Source: Kitasatospora herbaricolor (lineage in GTDB: Bacteria > Actinomycetota > Actinomycetes > Streptomycetales > Streptomycetaceae). From it: DNA of 64,000 nt. The translations under genes were made by a program, and so were the position numbers. Of the stretch, positions 33,028-40,799 are shown one piece after another. Position 1 is the stretch's first letter. The number at the start of each line of letters is the position of its first letter. The notes under the pieces are model-generated. The model was not told the DNA's origin. It saw only the letters and a list, made by a program, of their open reading frames with translations, and did no database searches. The DNA lies in NCBI RefSeq assembly GCF_030813695.1, contig NZ_JAUSVA010000002.1, positions 8,951,501-9,015,500 of the forward strand, read 5' to 3'.

Positions 33028-34332
33028 ATGAACAGCCGTACGCAGGACAGCAGGCAGCACGACGGTGTGCGGCGCGCCGACCCGCCGGAGCCGGTCGCGC
33101 CCGCCGCGCCGCCCGGAGTGCTCAAGGCGGCCCCGGCCGGAGTGCTCAAGGCGGCACCGGTCACGGCACCACCCGCGGAGCCCGGCGTCTGGCGCCGGAT
33201 GCGGATGTGGGGCGTCGCGCACGCGGTGGACGATCTGTACCAGGGCCTGGTGCCGGCCGTGGTTCCCTACTTCGTGCTGGAGCGCGGCTACGGCTACGTG
33301 GCGGCCGGCGGACTCACCCTCGCCGCGACGCTGGGCAGTTCGGTTCCGCAGCCGTTCATCGGCGTGGCCGTCGACCGGATGCGGCTCGGCTGGCCGGCCG
33401 CCGCGGGGGTGGCGCTGGCGGGCCTCGGGCTCGGCCTGTCGGGACTGGTCCCGTCCTACCCGGCGGTGTGGCTGCTGGTGCTGCTGTCCGGCCTCGGGGT
33501 GGCGATGTTCCACCCGGCCGCCGGCAAGGCCGCGCGTGAGGCGGCGGGGGAGAGCACGGCGGCGATGGGCGTCTTCGCGGCCGGCGGCAGCGTCGGGTTC
33601 TTCCTGGCGCCGGTTCTCGCCACGCCCGCACTGGTGGCCTGGGGCGTGGGTTCCACGGTGCTGTTCGTGCCGCCGGCTCTGCTGATGGCGTACGTGCTGT
33701 TCCGGGACCGGCACCGGCAGCGCGCGCTGGCCGCGGCCCGCGCCGGGGCGCCGGCCGGTACCGACCGCTGGGGGCCCTTCCTGCTGCTGACCGCCGTCGA
33801 GGTGGTCCGCTCGGTGGTCTTCTTCGGGGTGAGCACCTTCGTCACGCTGTACTGGCTGCGCGATCTGTACGCCTCCCGGGCGCTCGGCGGGGTGGCCCTG
33901 GCCTGCTTCCTGGGCGGCGGGGTGGCGGGCACGCTCGGCGGCGGGCGGATCGCCGACCGGATCGGGCTGGTGCGGACCGTCCGGCTGGGCACGGCGCTCA
34001 CCGTGCCCGCCCTGCTCGGGCTGCGGCTGATGCCGGGACAGTACCCGCCGCTGCTGTTCGCGGTGCTGGCGGGCGCCGCCCTCAACCTGCCCTTCGCGGT
34101 ACTGGTCAAGCTCGGTCAGGACTACCTCCCCACCCGGCCGGGCACGGCCGCCGGGGTCACCCTGGGGCTGGCGGTGAGCGTCGGCGGCCTGATCGCGCCG
34201 GTGCTCGGGCTGATCGCCGAGAGCCACGGCCCGCGCGGGGTGCTGACGGCCTTGTGCGCGGTGCCGCTGCTGGGAGTCGGGCTGGCGTACTTCCTGGCGG
34301 AGCCGGAACGGGCGGCCGCCGGGCCGGGGTGA
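33028..34332 (+). CDS. MFS transporter, fosmidomycin-resistance (Fsr) type
   Basis: 434 residues with about eleven to twelve hydrophobic segments. The start MNSRTQ at 33028 has GGAGGT at 33011-33016; the open frame upstream lies antisense to the AraC gene and is rejected. Fsr-type features are the AHAVDDLYQGLVPAVVP segment in the first helix and GLGVAMFHPAAGKAAREAAG after the fourth. The N-terminal 50 residues are a low-complexity extension with a tandem GVLKAAP repeat (24-bp DNA repeat near 33117-33164). Probably an efflux pump controlled by the divergent AraC regulator. Confidence 0.9.
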   Translation: MNSRTQDSRQHDGVRRADPPEPVAPAAPPGVLKAAPAGVLKAAPVTAPPAEPGVWRRMRMWGVAHAVDDLYQGLVPAVVPYFVLERGYGYVAAGGLTLAATLGSSVPQPFIGVAVDRMRLGWPAAAGVALAGLGLGLSGLVPSYPAVWLLVLLSGLGVAMFHPAAGKAAREAAGESTAAMGVFAAGGSVGFFLAPVLATPALVAWGVGSTVLFVPPALLMAYVLFRDRHRQRALAAARAGAPAGTDRWGPFLLLTAVEVVRSVVFFGVSTFVTLYWLRDLYASRALGGVALACFLGGGVAGTLGGGRIADRIGLVRTVRLGTALTVPALLGLRLMPGQYPPLLFAVLAGAALNLPFAVLVKLGQDYLPTRPGTAAGVTLGLAVSVGGLIAPVLGLIAESHGPRGVLTALCAVPLLGVGLAYFLAEPERAAAGPG

Positions 34333-34384
34333 CTGCCGGGCCGGGGTGACTTCCTGGTCGGGGTGGCTGCCGGGCCGGGGTGAC
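34318..34384 (+). repeat. Three 16-bp direct repeats at the end of the transporter gene
   Basis: GCCGGGCCGGGGTGAC occurs at 34318-34333, 34335-34350 and 34369-34384. The first copy includes the stop codon of the transporter, so the array repeats the gene end. Confidence 0.8.
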
Positions 34385-34520
34385 CAAGGGGCGGGGGCAC
34401 CGAGACCCTGGGCGGGCTGCGCACCGGGGTGAGCGGCCCGTGGCGGACGGGCCCGACCCCGTGGCCGGCCGGTCCGTTGCGGTTCCGCCAGGTGGAAGGG
34501 TTGCGCGGCCCCTCCCGGAT

Positions 34521-34545
34521 CATTATCGTCACCCTGACCATAATG
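34521..34545 (+). promoter_or_regulatory. 25-bp palindromic operator upstream of pnuC-nadR
   Basis: Arms CATTATCGTCA (34521-34531) and TGACCATAATG (34535-34545) match in 10 of 11 positions around a CCC centre. It is a rare AT-rich island in this DNA and sits 14 bp before the GTG of pnuC. CATAAT within the right arm could serve as the -10, so a bound repressor would block transcription. The binding protein is not identifiable from the window; an NAD-responsive repressor such as NrtR is one candidate. Confidence 0.7.
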
Positions 34546-34558
34546 TGCAGGAGGGGCC

Positions 34559-35221
34559 GTGCCCATCACCGATTTCCTGAGTGACCTCACCGCGCCGCTC
34601 ACCACCGTGCTCGGTCATGTCGGCGGCGACGAGGTGACCTGGGCCGAACTGCTCGGCTTCGCCACCGGCGCGGCCTGCGTCTGGCTGACCGTCAAGGGCA
34701 AGGCCTGGAACTTCCCCGTCGGCATCGCTAACAACATCTTCTTCCTGGTGCTCTTCGCCGGAGCCCGGCTCTACGCGGACGCCGCGCTGCAGGTGGTCTT
34801 CCTCGCCCTCGGCGCGCACGGCTGGTGGCAGTGGCTGCGCGGCGGTGCCGACCGCACCGGCGTCAGCGTCCGCCCCGCCGGGCCGCGCCTGCTGGCCGCC
34901 ACCGCGTCCCTGCTCGTCCCGGTGACCTGGGGGCTCACCGTCCTGCTCGCCCGGGCCGGGGACAGCGCCCCGTTCTGGGACGCCCTCACCACCGCCCTGT
35001 CGCTGGCCGCCCAATGGCTGCTCAACACCAGGCGGATCGAGACCTGGTACTTCTGGATCGCCGCCGACCTGGTCTACATCCCGCTCTACCTGAGCAGGTC
35101 GCTGGACCTCACCGCCCTCGTCTACCTGCTGTTCCTCGGTCTCTGCGGGCTCGGCCTGCGGGCCTGGCACCGCGACCTGGCCGCCGCCTCGACCCCGGAG
35201 CCGGCGGCGGTGCCGGCATGA
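34559..35221 (+). CDS. pnuC: Nicotinamide riboside transporter PnuC
   Basis: 220-residue membrane protein with the PnuC hallmark WNFPVGIANNIFFLVLF followed by QVVFLALGAHGWWQW and a late ETWYFWIAADLVYIPLY, across about seven hydrophobic helices. It would take up nicotinamide riboside for NAD salvage. GTG 34559 has AGGAGG at 34549-34554. Its stop overlaps the start of nadR by 4 nt, so transport and phosphorylation are encoded as one unit under the palindromic operator. Confidence 0.93.
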   Translation: MPITDFLSDLTAPLTTVLGHVGGDEVTWAELLGFATGAACVWLTVKGKAWNFPVGIANNIFFLVLFAGARLYADAALQVVFLALGAHGWWQWLRGGADRTGVSVRPAGPRLLAATASLLVPVTWGLTVLLARAGDSAPFWDALTTALSLAAQWLLNTRRIETWYFWIAADLVYIPLYLSRSLDLTALVYLLFLGLCGLGLRAWHRDLAAASTPEPAAVPA

Positions 35222-36342
35222 GCGCGCGGTTCCGGCACGGCCTGGTGATCGGCAAGTTCTACCCGCCGCACGCCGGCCACCACTTCCTGATCCGCAGCGC
35301 CGCCGACGCCTGCGACCTCGTCACCGTCGTGGTGATGGCCGCCGACGTCGAGTCCATACCGCTGGCCGCCCGGGTCGCCTGGGTCACCGAGGCCTGGGCG
35401 GGCGAGCCGCACGTCCGGGTTGCCGGCGTGGTCGACAACCTGACGGTCGACTACGACAGCGAGACGGCCTGGGACGGGCACGTCGCCCTGATGCGGGACG
35501 GAGTCGCCCTGGCGGCGGCCGCCGACGGCCGCAGCCCCGTGGTGGACGCGGTGTTCAGCTCCGAGCCCTACGGCACCGAACTGGCTCGCCGCTTCGGCGC
35601 CGCCGCCGTGCTGCTGGACCAGGGCCGCGACACCTTCCCGGTGTCGGGGACGAAGGTCCGCGCCGACCCGGCCGGGTACTGGAGCGACCTCGAACCTCCC
35701 GTCCGGGCCTGGCTGGCCCGCCGGGTGGTCGTGCTCGGCGCCGAGTCCACCGGCACCACGACGCTCTCCCGGGACCTCGCCGCAGCGCTCCGCGCCAGGG
35801 GCGGCCCGCACGCCCTGACCGGCTGGGTGCCCGAGTACGGCAGGGAGCTGACGGCCGCCAAGCTGGCCGTCGCCCGGGCCGTCGCGGACCCGGCCGGCCC
35901 GCCGCCGACCGTCTTCGACCTGGAGTGGGACGACCAGGACTTCGAACTGGTCTGCCGCCGGCAGAGCGCCGCCGAGGACGGGGCCGCCCGGGCCGGCGGC
36001 CCCGTCCTGGTCTGCGACACCGACGCCCTCGCCACCACCGTCTGGCAGGAGCGCCACCGGGGCGCGGTCACCGGGCCCGTCCGGGAGCTGGCCGCCGGAC
36101 TGTCACCGCGCGCCCTCTACCTGCTGACCTCCGACCAGGGCGTCCCGTTCGAGGACGACGGGCTGCGAGACGGCGAGCATCTGCGCCCCTGGATGACCGG
36201 CCGCTTCCGCGAGGTGCTCGCGGCCGGCCGCACCCCCTGGCTGGAGCTTCGGGGTGACCGGGTGGAGCGGCTGGAGCGGGCGCTGGCGGCCGTCGACGCG
36301 CTGCTCGCCGAAGGCGTGCCGCTGGCTGACCCGCTGGGTTGA
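35218..36342 (+). CDS. nadR: NadR-like NMN adenylyltransferase / ribosylnicotinamide kinase
   Basis: 374 residues. The N-terminal nucleotidyltransferase has GKFYPPHAGH (residues 12-21) and the later FPVSGTKVRADP. The C-terminal kinase starts with GAESTGTT (174-181), where the Walker A lysine is replaced by Thr180, then WVPEYGRELTAAK, WDDQDFELVCRRQ and VLVCDTDALATTVW. There is no N-terminal helix-turn-helix of the kind found in enterobacterial NadR, so it is an enzyme only. With pnuC it forms an NAD-salvage operon. The missing P-loop lysine needs attention, although it may be a normal variant in actinobacteria. Confidence 0.9.
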   Translation: MSARFRHGLVIGKFYPPHAGHHFLIRSAADACDLVTVVVMAADVESIPLAARVAWVTEAWAGEPHVRVAGVVDNLTVDYDSETAWDGHVALMRDGVALAAAADGRSPVVDAVFSSEPYGTELARRFGAAAVLLDQGRDTFPVSGTKVRADPAGYWSDLEPPVRAWLARRVVVLGAESTGTTTLSRDLAAALRARGGPHALTGWVPEYGRELTAAKLAVARAVADPAGPPPTVFDLEWDDQDFELVCRRQSAAEDGAARAGGPVLVCDTDALATTVWQERHRGAVTGPVRELAAGLSPRALYLLTSDQGVPFEDDGLRDGEHLRPWMTGRFREVLAAGRTPWLELRGDRVERLERALAAVDALLAEGVPLADPLG

Positions 36343-36381
36343 ACCGCTGGCTGACCCGCTGGGTTGAACCGCTGGGTTGAA
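36319..36381 (+). repeat. 25-bp tandem repeat over the nadR stop codon
   Basis: A 25-bp unit beginning CCGCTGGCTGACCC occurs at 36319-36343 and 36344-36368, then a 13-bp part (CCGCTGGGTTGAA) at 36369-36381. Each unit contains an in-phase-independent TGA; the nadR stop lies in the first copy. Confidence 0.85.
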
Positions 36382-36389
36382 CCGCTCCT

Positions 36390-36442
36390 CCGGTCCGCCG
36401 GGCCGATCCGCCCGGTGCCGGCGGATCGGCCCGGCGGACCGG
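36390..36442. terminator. Very long perfect hairpin, bidirectional terminator
   Basis: Arms at 36390-36412 and 36420-36442 are perfect reverse complements (23 bp) with a 7-nt loop CGGTGCC. The hairpin lies between the converging nadR and Clp-N genes. Confidence 0.85.
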
Positions 36443-36518
36443 TCCGGCCCTGTACGTTCCCGCGCCGCCGGGCGGTCGGCCGTGCCGTCGCGGTGGGCCC
36501 GCGGCCGCCGCCGCACCG

Positions 36519-37271
36519 TCAGGCCTGCTGCTCCTCACCCTCGTGCGCGGCCTGCTCGGCGGCCACCGCGGCCGCGATATGGGCCTCGGCGGCGGCCTTG
36601 TCGACGCCGAGACCGGTCAGCACGCCGTCGCCGTCCTCGAGTTCCAGCAGGGCGAGCAGGATGTGCTCGGTGCCGACGTAGTTGTGGCCCAGTCGCAGCG
36701 CCTCCCGGAAGGTGAGCTCCAGCGCTTTCTTGGCCCGCGCGTCGAACGGGACCAGCTCGGGCACCTCCGCGACGGCCGGCGGCAGCGCCGCGACGGCCGC
36801 CTCCCGGACGGCGTCGCCGGTGACGCCCTGGGCGGTGATCGCCTCCATGCCCAGCGCCTCCGGCCGGCCGAGCAGCCCCAGCACCAGGTGCTCGGGGCGG
36901 ATCTCGCTGTTGCCCGCCGCGTAGGCTTCGTTCTGCGAGGCCATCACGACGCTGCGGGCGTCGTCGGTGTAGCGCCCGAAGCCCTGGCTGGGGTCGAGGT
37001 CCGGCTGCGCACCGGAGGATTTGGGGACGAACCGCTTCTGGGCGGCCTGCTTGGAGACGCCCATGCTCCGGCCGATCTCCGTCCAGGAGGCGCCGGAGCG
37101 TCGCGCCTGGTCCACGAAGTGGCCGATCAGGTGGTCGGCCAGCTCGCCGAGGTGGTCGGCGGCGATGACCGCGCCGGAGAGCTGGTCGAGCGCGTCGGGG
37201 TGCACCTTCCTGATGGCGTCGATCAGGTCGTCGAGCCGGACGGGGGACGTGATGCGGGTCGGATTCGTCAT
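36519..37271 (-). CDS. Clp-N domain protein with N-terminal HTH (probable autorepressor)
   Basis: 250 residues. Residues about 45-80 form a helix-turn-helix (SGASWTEIGRSMGVSKQAAQKRF). Residues about 100-240 are a double Clp N-terminal repeat domain (EIRPEHLVLGLLGRP and VGTEHILLALLELEDGDG), the part of ClpA/ClpC that binds adaptors and damaged proteins; no ATPase domain follows. The ATG at 37271 is followed upstream, at 2 nt, by two perfect palindromes covering its promoter, so it probably represses itself and may respond to proteolytic stress through the Clp-N domain. The C terminus ends in the convergent terminator region. Confidence 0.85.
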   Translation of the reverse strand: MTNPTRITSPVRLDDLIDAIRKVHPDALDQLSGAVIAADHLGELADHLIGHFVDQARRSGASWTEIGRSMGVSKQAAQKRFVPKSSGAQPDLDPSQGFGRYTDDARSVVMASQNEAYAAGNSEIRPEHLVLGLLGRPEALGMEAITAQGVTGDAVREAAVAALPPAVAEVPELVPFDARAKKALELTFREALRLGHNYVGTEHILLALLELEDGDGVLTGLGVDKAAAEAHIAAAVAAEQAAHEGEEQQA

Positions 37272-37272
37272 G

Positions 37273-37319
37273 CGTCAACCATAGGTTGACGCCCTGCTGT
37301 CGTCAACCAGTGGTTGACG
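37273..37319 (-). promoter_or_regulatory. Promoter with two 19-bp operators of the Clp-N regulator
   Basis: CGTCAACCATAGGTTGACG (37273-37291) and CGTCAACCAGTGGTTGACG (37301-37319) are perfect inverted repeats, centres 28 bp apart. On the minus strand the first-met palindrome supplies -35 TTGACG and the second -10 TATGGT with exactly 17 bp between them. The predicted start of transcription falls on the A of the ATG, so the message is leaderless. One operator covers each promoter element. Confidence 0.82.
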
Positions 37320-37339
37320 ACAGCAGGAGGGGGGCGGGC

Positions 37340-37824
37340 TCAGAGGTCCCAGGCGCCCGCGGCGGCGGTCCTCCGGGCGTACTCCGCGAAGTCGCGGGGC
37401 GCCCGGCCCAGGGCCTCCTGGACCCCGGAGGCCAGGTGGGCGTTGCGCCCGTCCGTGATCAGGTCGAAGAGGTCCGCGAACTCCGGCGGCAGCCCGCCGG
37501 GAAGGCCTCGACCGCCTCGGCGGCCCCCGGGAAGGCCAGATCGGGGTAGTAGGTCAGGTAGACGGCGCCGACCCCCTCCAGCACCGCCTCCCGGCCGGAC
37601 GGGTCCCCCCGGTCGAACCGCGGCCGGGCTCCGCGCGAGCCGATCCGCACCGGCAGCCCCCGGGCGGTGAGCCGCGCCGCGACCCGGCGGCCGGTCTTGC
37701 CGGTGCCGCCGATCACCAGCGTGACGGGTGCGGCCGCCGTCCCGGCGGTCGCCCGCTGCGCGTCCGATGTGCTGCGGTCCCGGGTGTCCTGGGTGTGGTC
37801 GGAGTTCTTGCTGTTCTCGGTCAT
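37340..37824 (-). pseudogene. Remnant of an NmrA-like NAD(P)-binding protein
   Basis: The N-terminal part from ATG 37824 has a Rossmann motif (VTLVIGGTGKTGRRVAARL) and continues to YYPDLAFPGAAEAVEAFPAG. Near 37495-37510 the homology jumps frame and goes straight to the usual family C terminus (DGRNAHLASGVQEALGRAP, ending AGAWDL at 37340). NmrA/azoreductase-like proteins are near 290 residues; about 150 central residues are missing and the frame is broken, so an internal deletion has destroyed the gene. It is 1 kb of sequence distance from any mobile element seen here (none). Confidence 0.78.
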
Positions 37825-38030
37825 GGCTCCGGTCAACGTCCGCCGCGCCCGCCGGGCCATCGTCCAGAGGCTCACGCCCATACGCGAGAGCGTCCAGCCC
37901 CGGAGGCGTCCGCCGGGAACGGCCTCCGAGCCGGCGGTGACCACCTGTCGGCACGTCAGGTGCCGATTCGCCCACGGTGGCCGAGGGGGCCCGCGGACGG
38001 GCCCGTGCGGCGGCCCTCACGGCGATCCCG

Positions 38031-38078
38031 CTTCATGCAAAGACTTCGTTGCAAAGGAATGGTGGCGATCGCTAGTCT
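38031..38078 (+). promoter_or_regulatory. Promoter with direct repeats of the ArsR-like gene
   Basis: TGCAAAG occurs at 38036-38042 and 38050-38056, each preceded by CTTC, a 14-bp direct repeat. The second copy overlaps a possible -35 (TTGCAA, 38049-38054), followed after 18 bp by TAGTCT (38073-38078). Transcription would start at the ATG (38086), giving a leaderless message. The repeats are a candidate autoregulatory site. Confidence 0.55.
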
Positions 38079-38085
38079 GCCGGCC

Positions 38086-38670
38086 ATGACGGAACCTCAG
38101 CCCGCCGTACGCAGCCTCGACGCCCGCTCCCTGCGCGGCCTCGCGCACCCGCTGCGGATGCGCCTGCTCGCCGCGCTGCGGGAGAACGGCCCGGCCACGG
38201 CCACGAAGCTCGCCACCAGGCTCGGCGAGTCGTCCGCCTCGGTCAGCTACCACCTGCGGCAGCTCGGCGCGCACGGCTTCATCGCGGAGGAGACGGACCG
38301 GGGCACCACCCGTGAACGCTGGTGGCGGGCCGAGCACCGCGGCCACCGGTTCGACAGCCTTGAGGACTTCCTGGAGCATCCCGATCCCGAAGTGCGCGGC
38401 GCCATGGGCGTGTTCCTCAACGAGGTGGCCGCGGTCCACGCCCGGGAGCTGGCCGACTGGCTCGCGGGCACCGGCGACCGGCCCGAGGAGTGGCGTCGCA
38501 GCTGGGACATGAGCGACTTCAACCTGCGCCTGACGCCCGAACTCGCACGGGAACTCGTCGGCCGGACGCACGAACTCGTACAGAGCTTCCGCGACCGGGC
38601 CGCTGCCGACGAGGCCCGGGCCGTCCCCGTCCGCATCCACCTGCACGCCTTTCCCCTCCCGAAGAGCTGA
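38086..38670 (+). CDS. ArsR-like winged-helix regulator
   Basis: 194 residues. The first 80 form a winged helix (LRGLAHPLRMRLLAALRENGPATATKLATRLG then SSASVSYHLRQLGAHGFI and the wing EETDRGTTRERWWRA). The rest is helical and lacks metal-binding Cys clusters, so the ligand is unlikely to be a metal. ATG 38086 matches the leaderless promoter; longer frames upstream run through non-coding DNA. The exporter gene begins 29 bp after its stop, so the two form a regulator-efflux operon. Confidence 0.88.
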   Translation: MTEPQPAVRSLDARSLRGLAHPLRMRLLAALRENGPATATKLATRLGESSASVSYHLRQLGAHGFIAEETDRGTTRERWWRAEHRGHRFDSLEDFLEHPDPEVRGAMGVFLNEVAAVHARELADWLAGTGDRPEEWRRSWDMSDFNLRLTPELARELVGRTHELVQSFRDRAAADEARAVPVRIHLHAFPLPKS

Positions 38671-38699
38671 CGACCCGACGACCGCACGGAGACATCCCC

Positions 38700-39986
38700 A
38701 TGACCGTCGCCGCCACCGACCGCGCCGACGAGGCCCGGGCCGCCCCGGACCGGCGGCCGCTCGGCGCCCTGCTGGCCGCCAATCTCGTCTCGATCACCGG
38801 CAACGCCCTCGCGGGCATCGGAGTGCCCTGGTTCGTCCTGCAGACCACCGGAAGCGCCTCCCGGGCAGGCCTGGTGGCCTTCTGCGGGATGCTGCCGCTG
38901 GCGGTGTCGGCGCTCACGGCCGGACCGGTGATCGACCGGATCGGCCGCCTGCGTGCATCGGTGCTGTCGGACCTGGTGTGCGGGACGGCCGTCGGGCTGA
39001 TCCCGGTCCTCCAGTGGGCCGCCCTCCTGCGGTTCTGGCAGCTGTGCGTCCTCATGGCGGTCAACGGCCTGTTCCAGGCCCCGGGAGAGACCGCGCGCCA
39101 GGTGCTCGCCCCCGATCTCGCCGACCACGCCGGCATCCCGCTCACCCGGGCCATGAGCCTGTACACGAGTGCGTCCAGAGGGGCACGGCTGCTGGGCGCC
39201 GCGGGGGCCGGCGTACTGATCACGCTCGTCGGGGCCGGTCCGGTCCTGCTCCTCGACACGGCGACCTTCGGCGTCTCGGCGCTGCTGGTCGCCCTCGGTG
39301 TCCGGCGCGTTCCCGCCGCCGCCCCGCAACGGAACGCGCCCCCGGTCAACCTGCGTACGTACCGCGAGGAACTGCGCGAGGGCCTGGTCTTCCTGCTCCG
39401 TCAGCGCCTGCTGCTCGCCATCACCTTGGTGCTCATGGTCACCAACGGCCTGGACCAGGCATGGAGTGCCGTACTGCTGCCCGTGCACGCCGAGCGCGAC
39501 CTGGGCGGATCGATCGACCTCGGCCTGCTCGCCGGCCTCTTCGCGGCCGGCGCGCTCGGCGGGTCGCTGCTGCACGCGGTGCTGGGCGCCCGGCTTCCCC
39601 GCCGCACGCTGTACGCCTGCTGCCTCCTGGTGAGTGGAGGCCCGCGCATGCTGGTCGCGGCGTTCGCGCCCGGTCTGCTGCCCCTGGCCGTCACGCTGGC
39701 CGTCGCCGGTGTGGCCGCCGGAATCCTCAACCCGATCGTCTCGACCGTGCTGTACGAGCTCGTGCCCCCCGCACTGCGCAGCCGGGTGACGGGCGTCCTG
39801 GCGGCGGGAGTGCTGCTGGCGACGCCGCTCGGCGGCCTCGCCTGCGGCTTCCTGGTCGACCGGGCCGGGCTGACCACGGCACTCGCACTTGTCGGCGGGG
39901 CGTACCTGCTGATCACGCTCTGCCCGCCGGCCTTCCCCTCCTGGCGCCGGATGGACGGCACGGGCGGCGAAGGTGTGAGCGTGTAG
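38700..39986 (+). CDS. MFS transporter (MFS_3 type)
   Basis: 428 residues and about twelve hydrophobic segments, starting LLAANLVSITGNALAGIGVPWFVL, with the loop GPVIDRIGRLRASVLSD. ATG 38700 follows GGAG at about 38687. The family exports macrolides, enterobactin-like molecules and other drugs. Paired with the ArsR-like regulator just upstream, it is probably an inducible efflux pump; nothing ties it to the NRPS cluster. Confidence 0.9.
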   Translation: MTVAATDRADEARAAPDRRPLGALLAANLVSITGNALAGIGVPWFVLQTTGSASRAGLVAFCGMLPLAVSALTAGPVIDRIGRLRASVLSDLVCGTAVGLIPVLQWAALLRFWQLCVLMAVNGLFQAPGETARQVLAPDLADHAGIPLTRAMSLYTSASRGARLLGAAGAGVLITLVGAGPVLLLDTATFGVSALLVALGVRRVPAAAPQRNAPPVNLRTYREELREGLVFLLRQRLLLAITLVLMVTNGLDQAWSAVLLPVHAERDLGGSIDLGLLAGLFAAGALGGSLLHAVLGARLPRRTLYACCLLVSGGPRMLVAAFAPGLLPLAVTLAVAGVAAGILNPIVSTVLYELVPPALRSRVTGVLAAGVLLATPLGGLACGFLVDRAGLTTALALVGGAYLLITLCPPAFPSWRRMDGTGGEGVSV

Positions 39987-40060
39987 GCGCCGGGCAGGGC
40001 AGCAGCGGACGGGCGGAACGAGCAGACGGACGTCGCCCGACGTCGCAGTAGCATGCGGCC

Positions 40061-40609
40061 ATGACCGGCCGATCACCGCTCCCACTGCTCTTCCTCGACG
40101 TCGACGGACCTCTCCTCCCGTTCGGCGGGACACCTCGTGAACACCCCGCGAGCACCGCGCACGGGCACCGCGCGACGCCCGCGGCCGGGGCGGCCGCCAA
40201 TCCGCTGCTGGCCCGGCTCGATCCGGCGCTCGGGCCACGACTCCTCGCGCTTCCGTGCGAGTTGGTCTGGGCCACCACGTGGATGGCCGACGCCAACACC
40301 GACGTGGCGCCCGCGATCGGCCTGCCGGACCTCCCGGTGCTGGACCCGCCGGAGCTGTCCGAGGAGCAGCAGCGGGCGGACGAGCGCCGCGGACTGCACT
40401 GGAAGACCCGGGCCCTGGTCGGCCTGGCCGGCGCCAGGCCGTTCGCCTGGGTCGACGACGAGATCACCGCCGCCGACCGGGCCTGGGTGGCCGCGCACCA
40501 CGCGGGCCCGGCCCTGCTGCACCGGGTGGACCCTCGTACCGGGCTCACCGAGGCCGACTTCGCCGCGCTCGACCGCTGGCTGCGCGGGGCCGGCGCGGCG
40601 CGGGAGTGA
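40061..40609 (+). CDS. HAD-domain protein of the Swiss-army-knife RNA-repair type
   Basis: 182 residues. It opens with LLFLDVDGPLLPFGG (D-x-D nucleophile pair) and has WATTWMADANTDVAP and a late FAWVDDEITAADRAW, the pattern of HAD domains first described in multi-domain RNA-repair proteins, here as a single-domain protein. TAGCAT at 40049-40054 places transcription start on the ATG, so it is probably leaderless. Its substrate is unknown. Confidence 0.8.
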   Translation: MTGRSPLPLLFLDVDGPLLPFGGTPREHPASTAHGHRATPAAGAAANPLLARLDPALGPRLLALPCELVWATTWMADANTDVAPAIGLPDLPVLDPPELSEEQQRADERRGLHWKTRALVGLAGARPFAWVDDEITAADRAWVAAHHAGPALLHRVDPRTGLTEADFAALDRWLRGAGAARE

Positions 40610-40775
40610 CGCCCGCCCTGGGGGAGAAGCCCGCCCCGGGCGGGGGACAGCCGGGCAACCGGGCCTGGAGCGGGTGGAGTTGCGCCCTCGCGGCGGACGG
40701 CAGCCGCGACGGCGGCCGGGCCCGTGCGGCCCGTCCGGTCCGGGGGCGCGGGTGAAGCGCCTCCCGGAGCGGACG

Positions 40776-40799
40776 GACCCGGCTCGCCGGGGCCGGGTC
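40776..40799. terminator. Hairpin between convergent genes
   Basis: GACCCGGC (40776-40783) pairs with GCCGGGTC (40792-40799) around 8 nt; it overlaps the stop codon of the methyltransferase. A second GC palindrome (CCCGCCC/GGGCGGG) is at about 40630-40645. Confidence 0.45.
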
